Below are positions 24,001 to 33,100 of a stretch of DNA of 64,000 nucleotides, piece after piece. The stretch's first letter is position 1, and every line of letters starts with the position of its first letter. The notes beneath the pieces were generated by a model that made no database searches, was not told the origin of the DNA, and was given only the letters and a program-made list of their open reading frames with translations. Both the position numbers and the translations under genes were made by a program. The DNA lies in assembly GCA_029964075.1 (NCBI GenBank), contig CM057149.1:7512465-7576464 (forward strand), given 5' to 3'. Source of the DNA: Patiria pectinifera. Its lineage: Eukaryota; Echinodermata; Asteroidea; Valvatida; Asterinidae.

Positions 24001-25149
24001 TGTCCAGCTGTAATAAGCTAAAAGAATTAACCTGGCGTGAACTTACGAGTTATTTCGAACATGCCTCCTTAATTCCCCTTTTTCAATGTGTTGCAATTAC
24101 TATTCTTGTAGTTTATCACATATCTGTCGGATATTAGCCCTTTGTATACTTTAATAAATTTACTTTACATTGTACAAATAAATGTTGCGATGACCGTGAA
24201 AAAAAAACTTCTTTACTCGATTACATGTAGTATACTAACACTTTATTGTTCAATTTTCATGTATACTAAACACCTACCAATGGGTTAGGCTATCCGGTAT
24301 TTTACATGCAATTGACAAAGGCCTGCTTTCTTTTCATGAAAGGTTCCTTTCAAAGTTTATTCAACCAATACATTAAGCAAGAGAAAATTGGCCATTGAAA
24401 ACTGTAGTTTGTTGTGACAGTCTTATTGACAACTTTTGAAACTAGTGGGAACTATTCATTTTACTGGATTCAGTCACTGAGGTCTATTTTCTGGAATGAA
24501 AAATCTAATTAAAAGTATAATAACTTAATTAAAGTGTATTGGGTCGCTCGAGTAGCGTCTGACTTGGGTTGGTAACAAGTCATTTTTTGCAATCCCAAGT
24601 CAAGTCACAAGCCATTGTTTGCAAGTCCAAGTCAAGTCACAAGTCAAAGCTGGTATTTACAAGTCAAGTCACAAGTCACAAAAATAGCGACTCGAGTCCG
24701 ACTCGAGTCCAAGTCACATGACTCGAGTCAGCAACTCTGAATCTTTGAGAAGGGGTATGATAGCCATGGAACAACGAATATCAAATCTCTACCCTCCTCC
24801 CTTCCCTCCCTCGCCACGCCCCACCCCAACCCCAACCCGAATCCACGAACAAGTTATGGCCTTACAATTGCTGACAATACAATCGTTAAAAAAATAATTC
24901 CATGTGGTTATTTGAAAGGAAAAAATTAAACAAATGTTTCTATAAATGAAGCAAATAGAACTAAATTTTAACTGTAGCCTTGACAAAGTAAAGTCAACAG
25001 ACGTTAGTGAATAGTGATGGCTCAGTTGAACTATTTCAAGCGGGGAAGTATGAAGAAAAGTATTTCTGTTCGATCTTTAAATGCCATATAGAGCATGACA
25101 AAGACCGATAGTACTTTATTTCTTAGAAAATATCCACAATGCTTACCAT
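7892..25149 (-). CDS. Unit B: tandem-Ubl NLR gene (exons 1-14, 16, 17)
   Basis: Exons on the minus strand: ATG 25149-25147; 23411-23643; 22520-22694; 22024-22132; 21595-21750; 20899-21228; 20371-20517; 20024-20230; 19453-19599; 19111-19317; 18286-18506; 17995-18106; 15293-17401; 14998-15156; 13523-13645; 7892-12000. The sum is 8547 nt, 2848 codons plus stop, with every phase compatible. Product: N-terminal segment, Ubl1, TM-like linker, Ubl2, Lys-rich repeats, amyloid-like motif, NACHT, LRRs. Differences from unit C: the Gln/Glu-rich exon 15 is missing, exon 9 has a damaged acceptor, and the LRRs end in hAT-derived codons. Likely a cytosolic immune sensor by family; function not shown. The model rests on splice signals and paralogue comparison, not transcripts. 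Confidence 0.75.
7930..8765 (-). repeat. 162-bp tandem LRR repeats, unit B 3' end
   Basis: The word CTAAGTG in the + strand recurs at 8097, 8259, 8421, 8583 and 8745, exactly 162 bp apart (54 codons, two LRRs of 27). Each unit encodes roughly L-CSLSDADIELI-AASLSDTP, then LVELDLS-N, then AWSHLKCLKQLKKL. Copies are far more alike than the LRRs nearer the NACHT, which points to recent expansion or homogenisation. Confidence 0.85.
12001..13522 (-). other. Unit B intron 16
   Basis: About 1.5 kb between the amyloid-like exon and the NACHT exon. It is strongly similar over its length to unit C intron 16 (33101-34632), including a short open stretch at 12953-13180 whose counterpart lies at 34127-34315. 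Non-coding by context. Unit D intron 16 (53205-53836) is shorter and largely different. Confidence 0.6.
13523..13645 (-). CDS. Unit B exon 16: amyloid/RHIM-like motif exon
   Basis: 41 codons, phase 1-1, from GAATTGTAG-type acceptor (TTGATTGTAG) to a GTAAAT donor. Translates as DYPRGGGASIGSID, then TISGSQNPIIVGSSGVNITY, then NLPLEGR. The core IIVGSSGVN has the beta-prone I/V-x-V-G-x-x-N pattern of RHIM-type amyloid motifs, and it sits immediately before the NACHT as such motifs do in other receptors. The Gln of canonical RHIMs is not present. The functional call is inference; the exon itself is firm. Confidence 0.75.
13646..14997 (-). other. Unit B intron where exon 15 is missing; CRE-rich repeat
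   Basis: In units C and D this interval carries a 305-309 codon Gln/Glu-rich exon. Here it does not. Instead there is an ATA microsatellite (about 14172-14195) and a segment (about 14200-14630) with three perfect TGACGTCA palindromes at 14240-14247, 14447-14454 and 14575-14582, and short internal duplications (TATTATTCCACGACTAATT). This looks like a dispersed repeat that replaced the exon. Exon 14 to 16 joining stays in frame. Confidence 0.6.
14998..15156 (-). CDS. Unit B exon 14: short Ser/Thr/Gln linker exon
   Basis: 53 codons, phase 1-1: AAGTIRKRDGQDMAGSEAKD, then SQEKTLASDRQQVDTG and a Ser/Thr-rich end. Aligns without gaps to 36381-36539 (C) and 55272-55430 (D). Likely disordered; no domain recognised. 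Confidence 0.75.
15293..17401 (-). CDS. Unit B exon 13: Lys/Arg-rich 60-residue repeats
   Basis: 703 codons in one phase 1-1 exon, about 11-12 repeats of near 60 residues. Each repeat has SGETPEQKLEQPTKDNS, a basic cluster such as RRRQKGKRKAPK, an acidic EENVDNSEDSS stretch and ISSAVKATAGNP. Almost no hydrophobic residues, so strongly disordered. The repeated KGKRKATK clusters look like nuclear-localisation or nucleic-acid-binding patches, but that is inference. Unit B has the most repeats of the three. Confidence 0.85.
17590..17733. repeat. CCTACAGAGGTGACTC minisatellite and relic of an exon 12 copy
   Basis: About 17590-17690 holds three to four copies of a unit containing CCTACAGAGGTGACTCTT, barely present in units C and D. 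Just after it, on the minus strand, about 17733-17707 reads GGAGTTGATGAACAGAAGTC and CATCAG then GTACTG. This is a partial copy of the exon 12 3' end with its donor. In units C and D the same spot has stops, so it is probably a dead fragment. Confidence 0.45.
17995..18506 (-). CDS. Unit B Ubl2: second ubiquitin-like domain (exons 11, 12)
   Basis: Exon 18286-18506 starts GRKKTRKQTIADKKPSAEEK, then IQLFVISSLRSPVCLQLHPS and LLQDKLGIEPKKQRLYTRKN. Exon 17995-18106 gives LKGRMSLKELGIQQDTNIEL and RLVSGLMGG. The ubiquitin fold signature is as clear as in Ubl1, and the nucleotide similarity of the two domains shows an intragenic duplication. Ends in an internal diglycine followed by ADDEQRSAG and exon 13. 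The intron phase between the halves is 0, as in Ubl1. Confidence 0.85.
18935..18987 (-). repeat. tRNA-like fragment in unit B intron 10
   Basis: On the + strand: CCTGC...GCAGG stem with an 8-base loop, followed by GTGGGTTCCAGTTCCAC, a T-arm-like hairpin. It is a partial tRNA-derived sequence (SINE head or tRNA pseudogene). No matching 5' acceptor strand. The same element sits in intron 10 of C and D. The reading strand of the tRNA-like part is +, opposite to the gene. Confidence 0.45.
19111..20517 (-). CDS. Unit B exons 7-10: duplicated basic/acidic linker modules
   Basis: Exons 20371-20517, 20024-20230, 19453-19599 and 19111-19317 (49, 69, 49 and 69 codons, all phase 1-1). Exons 7 and 9 are copies of one type (GRKRTRRR-start, acidic end). 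Exons 8 and 10 are copies of another (GK-RGKTK start, SSEEEAIDKTSKGDQAEDKL, then SSSAKTTAK). Introns duplicated too. Exon 9 has lost about 21 bases before it, including the polypyrimidine tract; the nearest AG would add one codon in frame. It may be skipped, which would not break the frame. Confidence 0.75.
19880..19942 (+). repeat. tRNA-like fragment in unit B intron 8
   Basis: CACCTGCACTAGAAAGCAGG followed by a B-box-type GGTTCGAGTCC (matches the pol III B-box consensus). Paralogue of the intron 10 copy, carried along when the two-exon module duplicated. Acceptor stem is not present, so not a functional tRNA gene. Confidence 0.5.
20899..21228 (-). CDS. Unit B exon 6: linker with TM-like segment
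   Basis: 110 codons, phase 1-1. Begins GRKKSRRRRRQNHVEKEPSC; the hydrophobic run LFLWILCLPLITIRVVLSIC carries one internal Arg. Ends in a Ser/Asn-rich acidic tail. Equivalent to unit A 781-1110 and unit C 42004-42333. Confidence 0.7.
21314..21571. mobile_element. GACTCGAGTC-rich hAT-like element, unit B intron 5
   Basis: Orthologous to the unit A, C and D copies. Left end GGTGTTGTAGGATT, right end AGTACAATACTG followed by GTACCAAA. Degenerate and non-coding; shared position shows it predates the split of all four units. Confidence 0.5.
21595..21750 (-). CDS. Unit B exon 5: basic-to-acidic linker
   Basis: 52 codons, phase 1-1, starting ERKKTKRRQKKSGKKTTSTR and ending in an acidic Ser/Thr-rich tail. 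Gap-free match to units A, C and D. Confidence 0.7.
22024..22694 (-). CDS. Unit B Ubl1: ubiquitin-like domain (exons 3, 4)
   Basis: Exon 22520-22694 (phase 2 acceptor completing a Ser codon) gives IQLFVNSSLTSPVCLQLHPS and LLQDKVGIEPEKQHLFTRKN. Exon 22024-22132 gives LRDALSLANYGIEQDTNIEL and ends RLVSGLMGGDD. Ubiquitin residues K27 and K33 have Lys counterparts (LKG, QDK). The domain ends in diglycine but is followed by linker exons. Confidence 0.85.
22261..22447. mobile_element. hAT-like MITE in unit B intron 3
   Basis: Same insertion as in unit A (2120-2306) and C (43341-43526). Right end GACTACAACACTG; right flank ATCTTCAC; left flank ATCTTTAT. First base of the left end is mutated (TAGTG). 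Confidence 0.7.
23411..23643 (-). CDS. Unit B exon 2: N-terminal segment
   Basis: 233 nt, opening GDFWLQPLRTLSDLEDAKRA after an AG acceptor, basic core VTRKKKVRKSKKDAFQ, and ending before GTAAAG in phase 2. Joined to the ATG of exon 1. Function not recognised. Confidence 0.75.
23780..24739. mobile_element. Non-autonomous hAT element, 960 bp, unit B intron 1
   Basis: Bounded by a perfect 8-bp duplication AATCTTTG (23772-23779 and 24740-24747). Ends are CAGAGGTGGC at the left and, reverse-complemented, CAGAGTTGCTGAC at the right. The inner flanks hold arrays of CAAGTCAAGTCACAAGT and ACTCGAGTCC. No transposase frame is evident. Units A and C lack it: their intron 1 is about 530 bp instead of 1.5 kb. 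So it is a recent insertion private to unit B. Confidence 0.85.
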
Positions 25150-25300
25150 TTTTCTGCCTTTTTGACCAGATTTGTCACCCGAACCTGTAAATTGAAGGAA
25201 GCGTCGCAATTTTAGCTGGTGCGGGAATTCCCCTGTTGTATGCGCGCGCAGTGTCGCGTGACGACGACGTCACTGATTAATATCGCGTAGACAGTACAAA
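25147..25300 (-). promoter_or_regulatory. Promoter / 5' exon region of unit B with kappaB site
   Basis: Minus strand 25233-25223 reads GGGGAATTCCC, a palindromic NF-kappaB site. TGCGCGCGCA lies at 25241-25250 and a TGACGTC CRE core at about 25266-25272. The ATG (25149-25147) abuts the GTAAGC donor. Layout as in units A and C. Confidence 0.6.
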
Positions 25301-28300
25301 GGGTGCATTAGCAAGGTTAATAATTAGTCAAGATCATTTCCTCTATGAAACGTTATTTACCGGACAAACCCGAATGAGAGGTAAAGACTTCAAGTCTGTT
25401 TTTACAGTCAACATACGTCACATTTACAGACATTTTGTGAATGTAATCCCTTGAATTTAAATTTACACAAAACGTGCACCCCTTGGAATTTCCAGCTGGC
25501 AAGTCAATCGAAATATAATTTTGGTAATAATTCATACTCCCATGAATAAAATGACACACACAAAACGGGCATATGTTTGAATTTCTTGTCGGTCAAGATC
25601 GAGTCGCTACTCCTTAGAAGTTAATCACGATGCCAATCTCAAGTCCCGCTATTCCAATGACTATAACAACACTCCTTATTCAACATTCATCTCCTGCCTT
25701 TTAATTCTGACATTCCTTGTGATTGTCTCGACTATATCTTACCTTACTTCAAACCACTAGTCAATAATTTAAAGGCATTGTTACATTTATGGAAATATCA
25801 GCTAAGCACAACGTAATTGTATAAGTTGTATTACCAACATTCTTTATTTCCATTGACCGAAGTGATTTGATATTTCGTAGCAGTACAAGTAAGCATGTAC
25901 AAAAACAATAATACACAGTTCAGATACCATACTTTTATAAATAAGGAGTGTTATATTTTTTCTTATAAAAAATGATGGAATCAGTTAAAAATAAATAAAT
26001 AAATCTTTCCCACAAAATTGGATAACACTGATTTGATAATCATTATGTAATTTTATGTTGACCTGTTACATGTTGGTTTCCACTAAGTTCATTTGACAAA
26101 CTATGCAAAAAAAGAACCTGTTGAAAAAGACTTATTTTTACCAGGAATAATCATATTTCGCAAAGGATGCGAGTTTATAGTTCACAATTTGACCATCTTC
26201 TTCACATGTGTATCTGCTCTGAACACATAAACAAATCTTAATCATTGACAACAGCTGCTCTGATATGATTTAGTTCATCTTTTTTTAACATATGCTGTCC
26301 CTGATCTTGAACAAATTAAATTTCTAATCTGTATGTTTAAATTTTGAAACATGTATCATTATTGTTGTGGAAACAGGGCTTTAAGTTTGGGTTGCCCATT
26401 TTTGATCCGAAAAAAACTGAAGAAAATACAAAGATAAACAATAACGTCATAACTATAGCATTAAAGTGGAGTTTTTTTATTTGATATTTTTTTCGGAAGT
26501 TAATAACAGATCATGCTACAAAAAAAAACAGTATTTGTCGTACAACTTGAAACAAGCACTATAACAAACAAGGAACTTGTAGGAATGCAAAAAAAAACCA
26601 GGCAATTATTTTTGCGTTTTTCTTTTCTATAAGTTCCACTGATATCAGGAAATGCCTTCCAATGAAGAGAGTTTTATCCGTCTCTCAAGAAAAAAAGGTG
26701 GAAAACGAGTTAATTAAACATAGTAATTGAAAATAGTAATTGTTGTCTCGTGCACATATTCGCATGTGCACTCATTTTCAATTAAGTCCGAGATAATCAT
26801 TTTAGATAACACACTGCTTTACGAAGATTGTATGAAATAGTGCCAAAAAATAGTTTTCAAATATCAACAATATATTAAATGGTTACTGAATTTTATCATT
26901 TCTTGTAAAGAGTACAATGTTGAACATTTCAAATGACTTTTTTAAAATAACAGTTAATAGCAATGTTTTCTGATGAGGTACAATGATGCATTCACTTGAA
27001 TTCCATTTGTGAAAATCTTTTGGTGCCATATAATAGCATGAACCGTTATATATATTTCAACTGACCACAGAGACATTTCTGGCATTTTGAGCAATCTAAG
27101 CAAATAAGTAAGAATGGTTTCGATTGATAAGGCTCAAAGAAAGGACCGACAACAAGGGTAAGCCCATCACCATTATACAATCAAGTGCAAAAGGTGTTTA
27201 CCATTTCAACACTACAACCTAGTCAATATTACATTCCCATGGTGCTTCCAACATGCTACACATATTCCACAACGTATCGATCATCCACTCACATACACCT
27301 CTCTGACCATGCTGTCAATGCAAACAAATACGACTTTTTTCCCCAAGGACTATGCCAGTTTGGAACAGGCTTCCACCATCTGCCGTTCTACACATATCCC
27401 CATCTGTGTTTACACCCTGAGGACGGACACACAAAGGGAGAACACCAGATTCTTTAATTGTTACCCTCGAGAGTTCATCTTTTGTTGAAACGGGAAAGAC
27501 AATGCCTTGTGCATATGGGAGGTTCTCCTAAAAAAGTTAAGAGTACAATAAAAAGAGGGACAATAGGGGGTCCATGATCGAAGGTGTTTACAGACTTGTG
27601 TGGGTGGGCGGGCCGTCAACTAGTTATGGGGATGTTTTTCATTGTTAGGGTAATTAGAAGCGAGTTGTGAGGACTTCCTTCCGTCCCTATAGCGTCTTTG
27701 GACCCAAAGTACATGGAACAAGTCAGGTGTAGTCCCTACAGTTACAGAACAAGAATAGATGTTTATGGTGTAAATCGAGGATTTCCTATTGTTCCTCATC
27801 ATCGAACTTTTTTTCATACCTCAGCTTTTATTTTGCAACAGTTCCCATTGGTTTTGTACACGTTTTCTAATCGAGGTCGAGTTCTATTTGACTCCTGTCC
27901 TGACGCAAGGATGTTTCACGTGTGTGTCCTCGATTTACACTATTACAAACTGTGTGGTCATGAGTCGGTTGCCTGTGGGCGTTTTCCCATGAAGTAGGCA
28001 AGCCAAAGCCTCATCGGGAATGCACCTCAAGCAAAGACAGCTCACGCGGCTTGCTTGCCTAGCTAAAATGAAGCAAAAGAGAATAACTGGCTCACTAAAG
28101 GTAAAAAAAAAATGAAAAGGATAATTATAAAATGCTCATCCTTCCTGTTTTACCATTCAAAAAGACTGCACAGATGTGCTCTAGGTAAAAACATTTAGTA
28201 TTAGAACAGCTGGGATGAAGACAATATTCATTTTGAAATTGACAAGGGTTGGTTGCACGTAGAAGAAATGGCAAGCGAGTTAGCTTAATGTGAATAGAAA

Positions 28301-28355
28301 TTACAGTTGAGAAAATTAACGGTTGTAAACTAACATTTTCACTGCTGATGAAAAG
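25301..28355. other. Spacer between units B and C
   Basis: AT-rich; about 25.3-27.05 kb is a diverged copy of the A/B and C/D spacers. From about 27.05 to 28.3 kb it is unlike the other spacers and holds a LINE remnant and a 14-bp inverted repeat (GTGTAAATCGAGGA at 27768-27781, its complement at 27927-27940). A minus-strand AATAAA lies at 27832-27827, some 525 bp after the unit C stop, and is a weak candidate polyadenylation signal. No supported gene. Confidence 0.5.
27190..27440 (+). mobile_element. LINE reverse-transcriptase tail remnant
   Basis: Translates as ITFPWCFQHATHIPQRIDHP, then MQTNTTFFPK, then one base out of frame RTMPVWNRLPPSAV. The FFPRTxxxWNxLP signature is typical of the C-terminus of ORF2 in non-LTR retrotransposons (CR1/Jockey-like). 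Only the tail is present, with one frameshift. It is a 5'-truncated, dead LINE copy on the + strand. Confidence 0.65.
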
Positions 28356-31300
28356 TTATACTTTGATGTCCAGATTCTGTCTCAAAGCAGCTACAGCTAA
28401 AAGTGGGTCATCAGAGGTGAAGTTACCAGACAGATCCAGTTCGACCAAATTGGGCATTTCACTAAGTGATGCCATGATGGGTTCAATGTCTGCAGTACAT
28501 AATGCGCACCTCCATAGGGCCAGCTTTTCCAGTCGTTTAAGATGTTTTAAGTGAGACCATGGAAATGAGCTAAACCTGACAGGATTTCCAGACAGATCCA
28601 GTTCAACCAGAGTTGGTATGTCACTTAGTGATGCAGTGATGAGTTCAATGTCCGCATACCTCAATGAGCATTCCCTTAAGACCAGCTTTTTCAGTTGTTT
28701 GAGACACTTTAAGTGAGACCATGCACCCGAGCCAGCAACGGAGTTGTTTCCAGACAGATCCAGTTCAACCAGAGTGGATATGTTGCTTAGCGATACAGTA
28801 ATTTGTTCAATGTCCAAGTCTGTTAATAAACACAAAGACACATTCAGCTTTTGCAGGCATTTTAGATGACACCAGGCACCGGACTTAGCAAGGAATTTAT
28901 TTCCAGACAGGTTTAGTTCAACCACAGTCCGGGCTTCACTCAGTGATCTAGCAATGTGCTCAATATCTTCACCTTTTAATGAGCAACAGCTTAGGTCCAG
29001 TTTCTTAAGATGTTTCAAGCACTTTAAATAAGACCAAGCACCTGATCCAGCAAAATCTACGTTGTAAGAAAGGTCCAAATCAACCAATGTGGGCATTTTA
29101 CTCAGTGATGCAGCAATGTCTTCGATGTCGTCGCTTCCTAATGAGCAGCCTTGTAAGACCAGTTTCTTAAGATGCTTCATGCACCTTAATATATTCCATA
29201 CACTTGAGCCAGACACAGAGTATTTTCCACACAGATCCAATTCAACCAATGTGGGTGTGCCATTCAGAGATGCAGTTGTGTTGTGTATGTCTTTCCAAAA
29301 CGAATCGCATGATCTTAAGACCAATGTCTGAAGCTTTACACAAAGTTGTTGAAAGGCCAACTGTGGGCAAACCAATTGCTTATTTTCAGACAGATCCATT
29401 TCAACCAAAGTGGGCATATCATGCACCGATGTAGCTATATGTTCCATGTCTTTTCCTGTCAATGAGCATGACCTTAAGACAAGCCTGTTCAGTCGTTTCA
29501 GATGAGACAACAAGTGAGACCACAGTGCGCAAGAGCCAGTCAGGGATTCATTGCCAGATAGATCCAGTTCAACTAGAGTGGACGTGTCCCTCAGTGATGT
29601 AGCAAGGTGTTCAATATCACTGCTCTGCAATAGGCATTTTGTTAATTCCAATCGCTTGAGATGTTTCAGTTCCTGCAATGCTGGTAACCATTCAGCTGAT
29701 GATATACTGAATGTGGAAATATCTGTCAAGATCACTCCAACCAAGTGAACCCTTTGTTTCATGTTCTTCAAAATATCTGATAAGGTAGAACCATCAGACT
29801 TACACCCGGAGAGTTTTAACCTTATGTCACTACTGATTATTCCTATCTCAAATGTATCACCAACACGACAACGCACAAGATTTGCCATACAGCCAACTGA
29901 TGCAGAAAGGCATTTTACATCTTCTATGTTATAAAAATCCGTTGTAAACCCCCTCATTTGCTCGCAGTTCTGTAAAGAAGACAATTCATCTGAGCAAGCC
30001 AGATTTCCAGTAAGATTCAGTTCAACCAGAGAAGGCATGTTACTCAGTGATGCAAACAAATGCTCAATATCTGCGGGAACTAATGAGCAGTTTCGTAAAT
30101 TCAATCGCTTAAGATGTTTCAGTTCCAGCAATGCAGGCGACCATTCAGCTGCTTTGCCATTAAGGCCATTATGACATTCGATGATCACTTCAACTAAGTC
30201 ACTTTTACTTCCTAGTTTCAGCAGAATATTTGCCACATCAGAACCTCGCAATTTAGGAGAGTAGAGTTTCAGGCTTATGCCATTTCTGATTTTAACTATT
30301 TCGAAGCTTAACAAATCATGAAATGCATGGCAATGCACGAGATTTGGCATACACCCAACGGTGATAATGGATAACACGTCCTCTGCCTGTAAACCACAAA
30401 AATTCAGTATCAGCTTCTTTAGTTGTGTCAGCTGCTGTAACTTAGACAATGACACACCCGAGCCAGCCAGGGGATTTCCAGACACATCCAATTTTACAAG
30501 ACTGGATGTCTTACTCAGTGATGCAGCAATGTGTTTAATGTCTTTGCCTGTTAATGAGCAGTTTCGAATGTGTAATTGCTCTAGACATTCCAGTTCTCTT
30601 AATGCAAGTGACCATACAGCTGTTTGTCCACCAAGTCCTACAACACCATCAATGACCACTTCAACTATGTCACGCCTGCTACTCACGGCCTTCACAATAT
30701 CTACCACGTCAGTACTAGTGAACATCTGACTCCAGAGTTCCATCTTCAAACCCGCACCACATGGTGAGACTCGAAGTACATTGACATTACAGCGGACAAG
30801 CTTTGGGATACGGCCAACTAATGCAGCAATGTACTTTACATAATCTGTTTCTGAATCATTATAATTTCCAAGCAAGTGAAGTTCTGTCAGTGTAGACGTA
30901 TTATAAAGTGATTCAGCAATGAGCTTAATATCAGTGCTTGATAGTGAACAACGCTCAAACGTCAACTTTTCTAAGTTCTTTAGTTCCTTGAAAGGAGAAG
31001 TCCATGACGCTGCTGTGTCTGTCAGTCCATGAATTTCAGCCATGCACAATGAAACTGAGTCTGTTCTGTTAACCAGTGCCTTCAAGATCAGCTTCATTAA
31101 TGGAGCATTTAAAAAAAGCTTCCTAAGGTCCAGCATAATACCACATCCTTGTGGATGTATAGAAATATTTCCCAAATCACTCAGTTCCATCAAGTTTGGC
31201 ATTTCACCAAGTGACAGAGCAATTTGATTCACGTCAACATCCGTCAGAGAACAGCCTTCGAGCTTCAATATCCGTAGATGTGTCTTATTTATATGCGGAA

Positions 31301-33100
31301 TCCATGAATGCAGTGATCCACTTAAAGCTTTATTGTCCGAAAGGTCCAATACAGACAACTTGTCTGTCTTACGAAACACCGTTGCAAAGTATTTCATATT
31401 ATCAGTAGTTAAAGAGCATTCCTTCATTCTAACAACAGAAATATAAGGCATGTTACTCATTGCCACTGTCAGATCTTTACTACACCTTTCCAAGCTATGG
31501 TGATTGAAGTTTAATTCCCTAACTTTGTCAAGGTATATATTGCCTGTGTTCTTTATAGCAACATGTTTGAGAAACCATACAAAGGAATTCACATTATCAC
31601 GGCTCTTGAGATAATCCGTGTATATTGTTTCAGTTATAACTGAATGTGTGAATGTCTCTGATAACAGATGTTCTGCCTGACTCTCAAAGTAACAATTCAA
31701 GCCCATGTTTAATGCTGTAGTTTTCATCAATATACTCTTGGCATTGATCCTCTTTTGCAACATCTGCAAGACCTGAAAAGTGCATGCTTCATTGTCACCG
31801 CAACAAAAGCGCAGCAGATAGTGAAACTTCTCCATGTTATCGAGTTTATCAAGATTCTTTTGAAATTCGTCAGCGTCTGATTTCTGTAAGCTTTGTAAGT
31901 ACAAAGCAGCAGAGTACTCCTGAAGTGTTTTGTGGATAAACTGTATGTTGTTATGAGTGTCCAACCCTTTTAAGATCCTCTGGCTTGTAAGGATGCCAGC
32001 CTTCAAAGCTTTATCAAGCACACTCTTCTCAAACTCTCTGTCTTGAAATGAAAGCCGCTGCACATGAGACACCAGGCCATGGAAAGCAACCTTTCCGATT
32101 GCAACAAGGATATCTGGCATTTCCTCCTCCGGTACACCTTTTCTTTTAAATATATATTTTTGAGCCTCGCCATATAAGCATGATAATGTACCTGGTAGTA
32201 TGGAATCTTGTCTCCTTAATAAACACATTATTAGAAGCAGCATTGGGCTATGGGCTAAATCAAGAAGGACAACTGATGATTTAATGGTTTGGAAAAGAGA
32301 CTTTGCATCATGAGGGCTTTTAGAAAAAAACTTTCCTAAGTAATTTTTAACATCTTGCTCACAGAACCCCAAAACCTTTACATGGGTGAAAGGTCTTCCA
32401 ACCAGTGATCTGCTCACCAATGAGCCAAAATGAGAGGGGCGGGTTGTTATAACCACATCAATGTCTGCTCCAACCTTTCGGTTTACAATTTGCAGGATGG
32501 ATCCGAACGATTTACTATCAAGTTTGGTGGTCATCAATTCATCAAAGCCATCCAGAAGAATTAGCACCTTTTTAGGATTCTTGAAAATGAAGGTTTTCAG
32601 ATGGTTTTTGTCGATAATGTTTGGATCGATGAGCTGCGCATAAAGAGAGTCGACCAGATCTGCAGTTTGTTCCAGTGCACTCATTCTCAGAACAAAAACA
32701 AGCTTATATTTCGACAGAGGGCCAGATGAGCCACTTGCCCAGTCGTAAGCAATTTTCCCAATCAGAGTTGTTTTTCCCATACCCGCTAACCCTTCATAAA
32801 TTATTCGATTGATAACACCATCTTCGTTTTTAATAAGGAAAGCATCCTCATACGTCACCTCCTCCCCATCTTCATGCCCCCTCCATATCATTTCTTTCTT
32901 ATCAGTGACTAATCTTAACTTGGTATATATATCCATTATATGCATCATGTCACTATCATCAACCCATGGAATCATTTGCACGTAACTGCCCGTGGTCTTG
33001 TACACCTTTTTAAGTGTCTCTTCACACAGATCCGCTGCCGCATCTGCTGCTGCATCGGTGGCTGGACTCGTATCTTGACTTGTTTGTACTGCTGTGCCTC
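28356..33100 (-). CDS. Unit C exon 17: NACHT and longest LRR array
   Basis: Acceptor TTTTTCAACAG, phase 1. Starts GGTAVQTSQDTSPATDAAAD, then TGSYVQMIPWVDDSD. NACHT motifs: Walker A GLAGMGKTT, Walker B LILLDGFDEL, VVITTRPSHFG. About 1100 residues of LRRs follow (LKKLVL-CSL--DIE-IAASL and LVELDLSGN alternating, period about 54). The end LLAVAALRQNLDIKV looks like a natural C-terminus, unlike B and D. It lacks the KETVQHPLQHKPEVSS stretch of B. No Met precedes the NACHT in this exon. Best candidate for a working receptor. Confidence 0.92.

Noticed and set aside
23780-24739. CAAGTCAAGTCACAAGT tandem repeats considered as a CRISPR-like or satellite array
   Set aside because: Eukaryotic context, no spacers of constant length, and the block is bounded by hAT ends with an 8-bp duplication.
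27698-27997. + strand open frame of 99 codons in the B/C spacer
   Set aside because: No recognisable family, no paralogue in the other spacers, and overlapping alternative frames.
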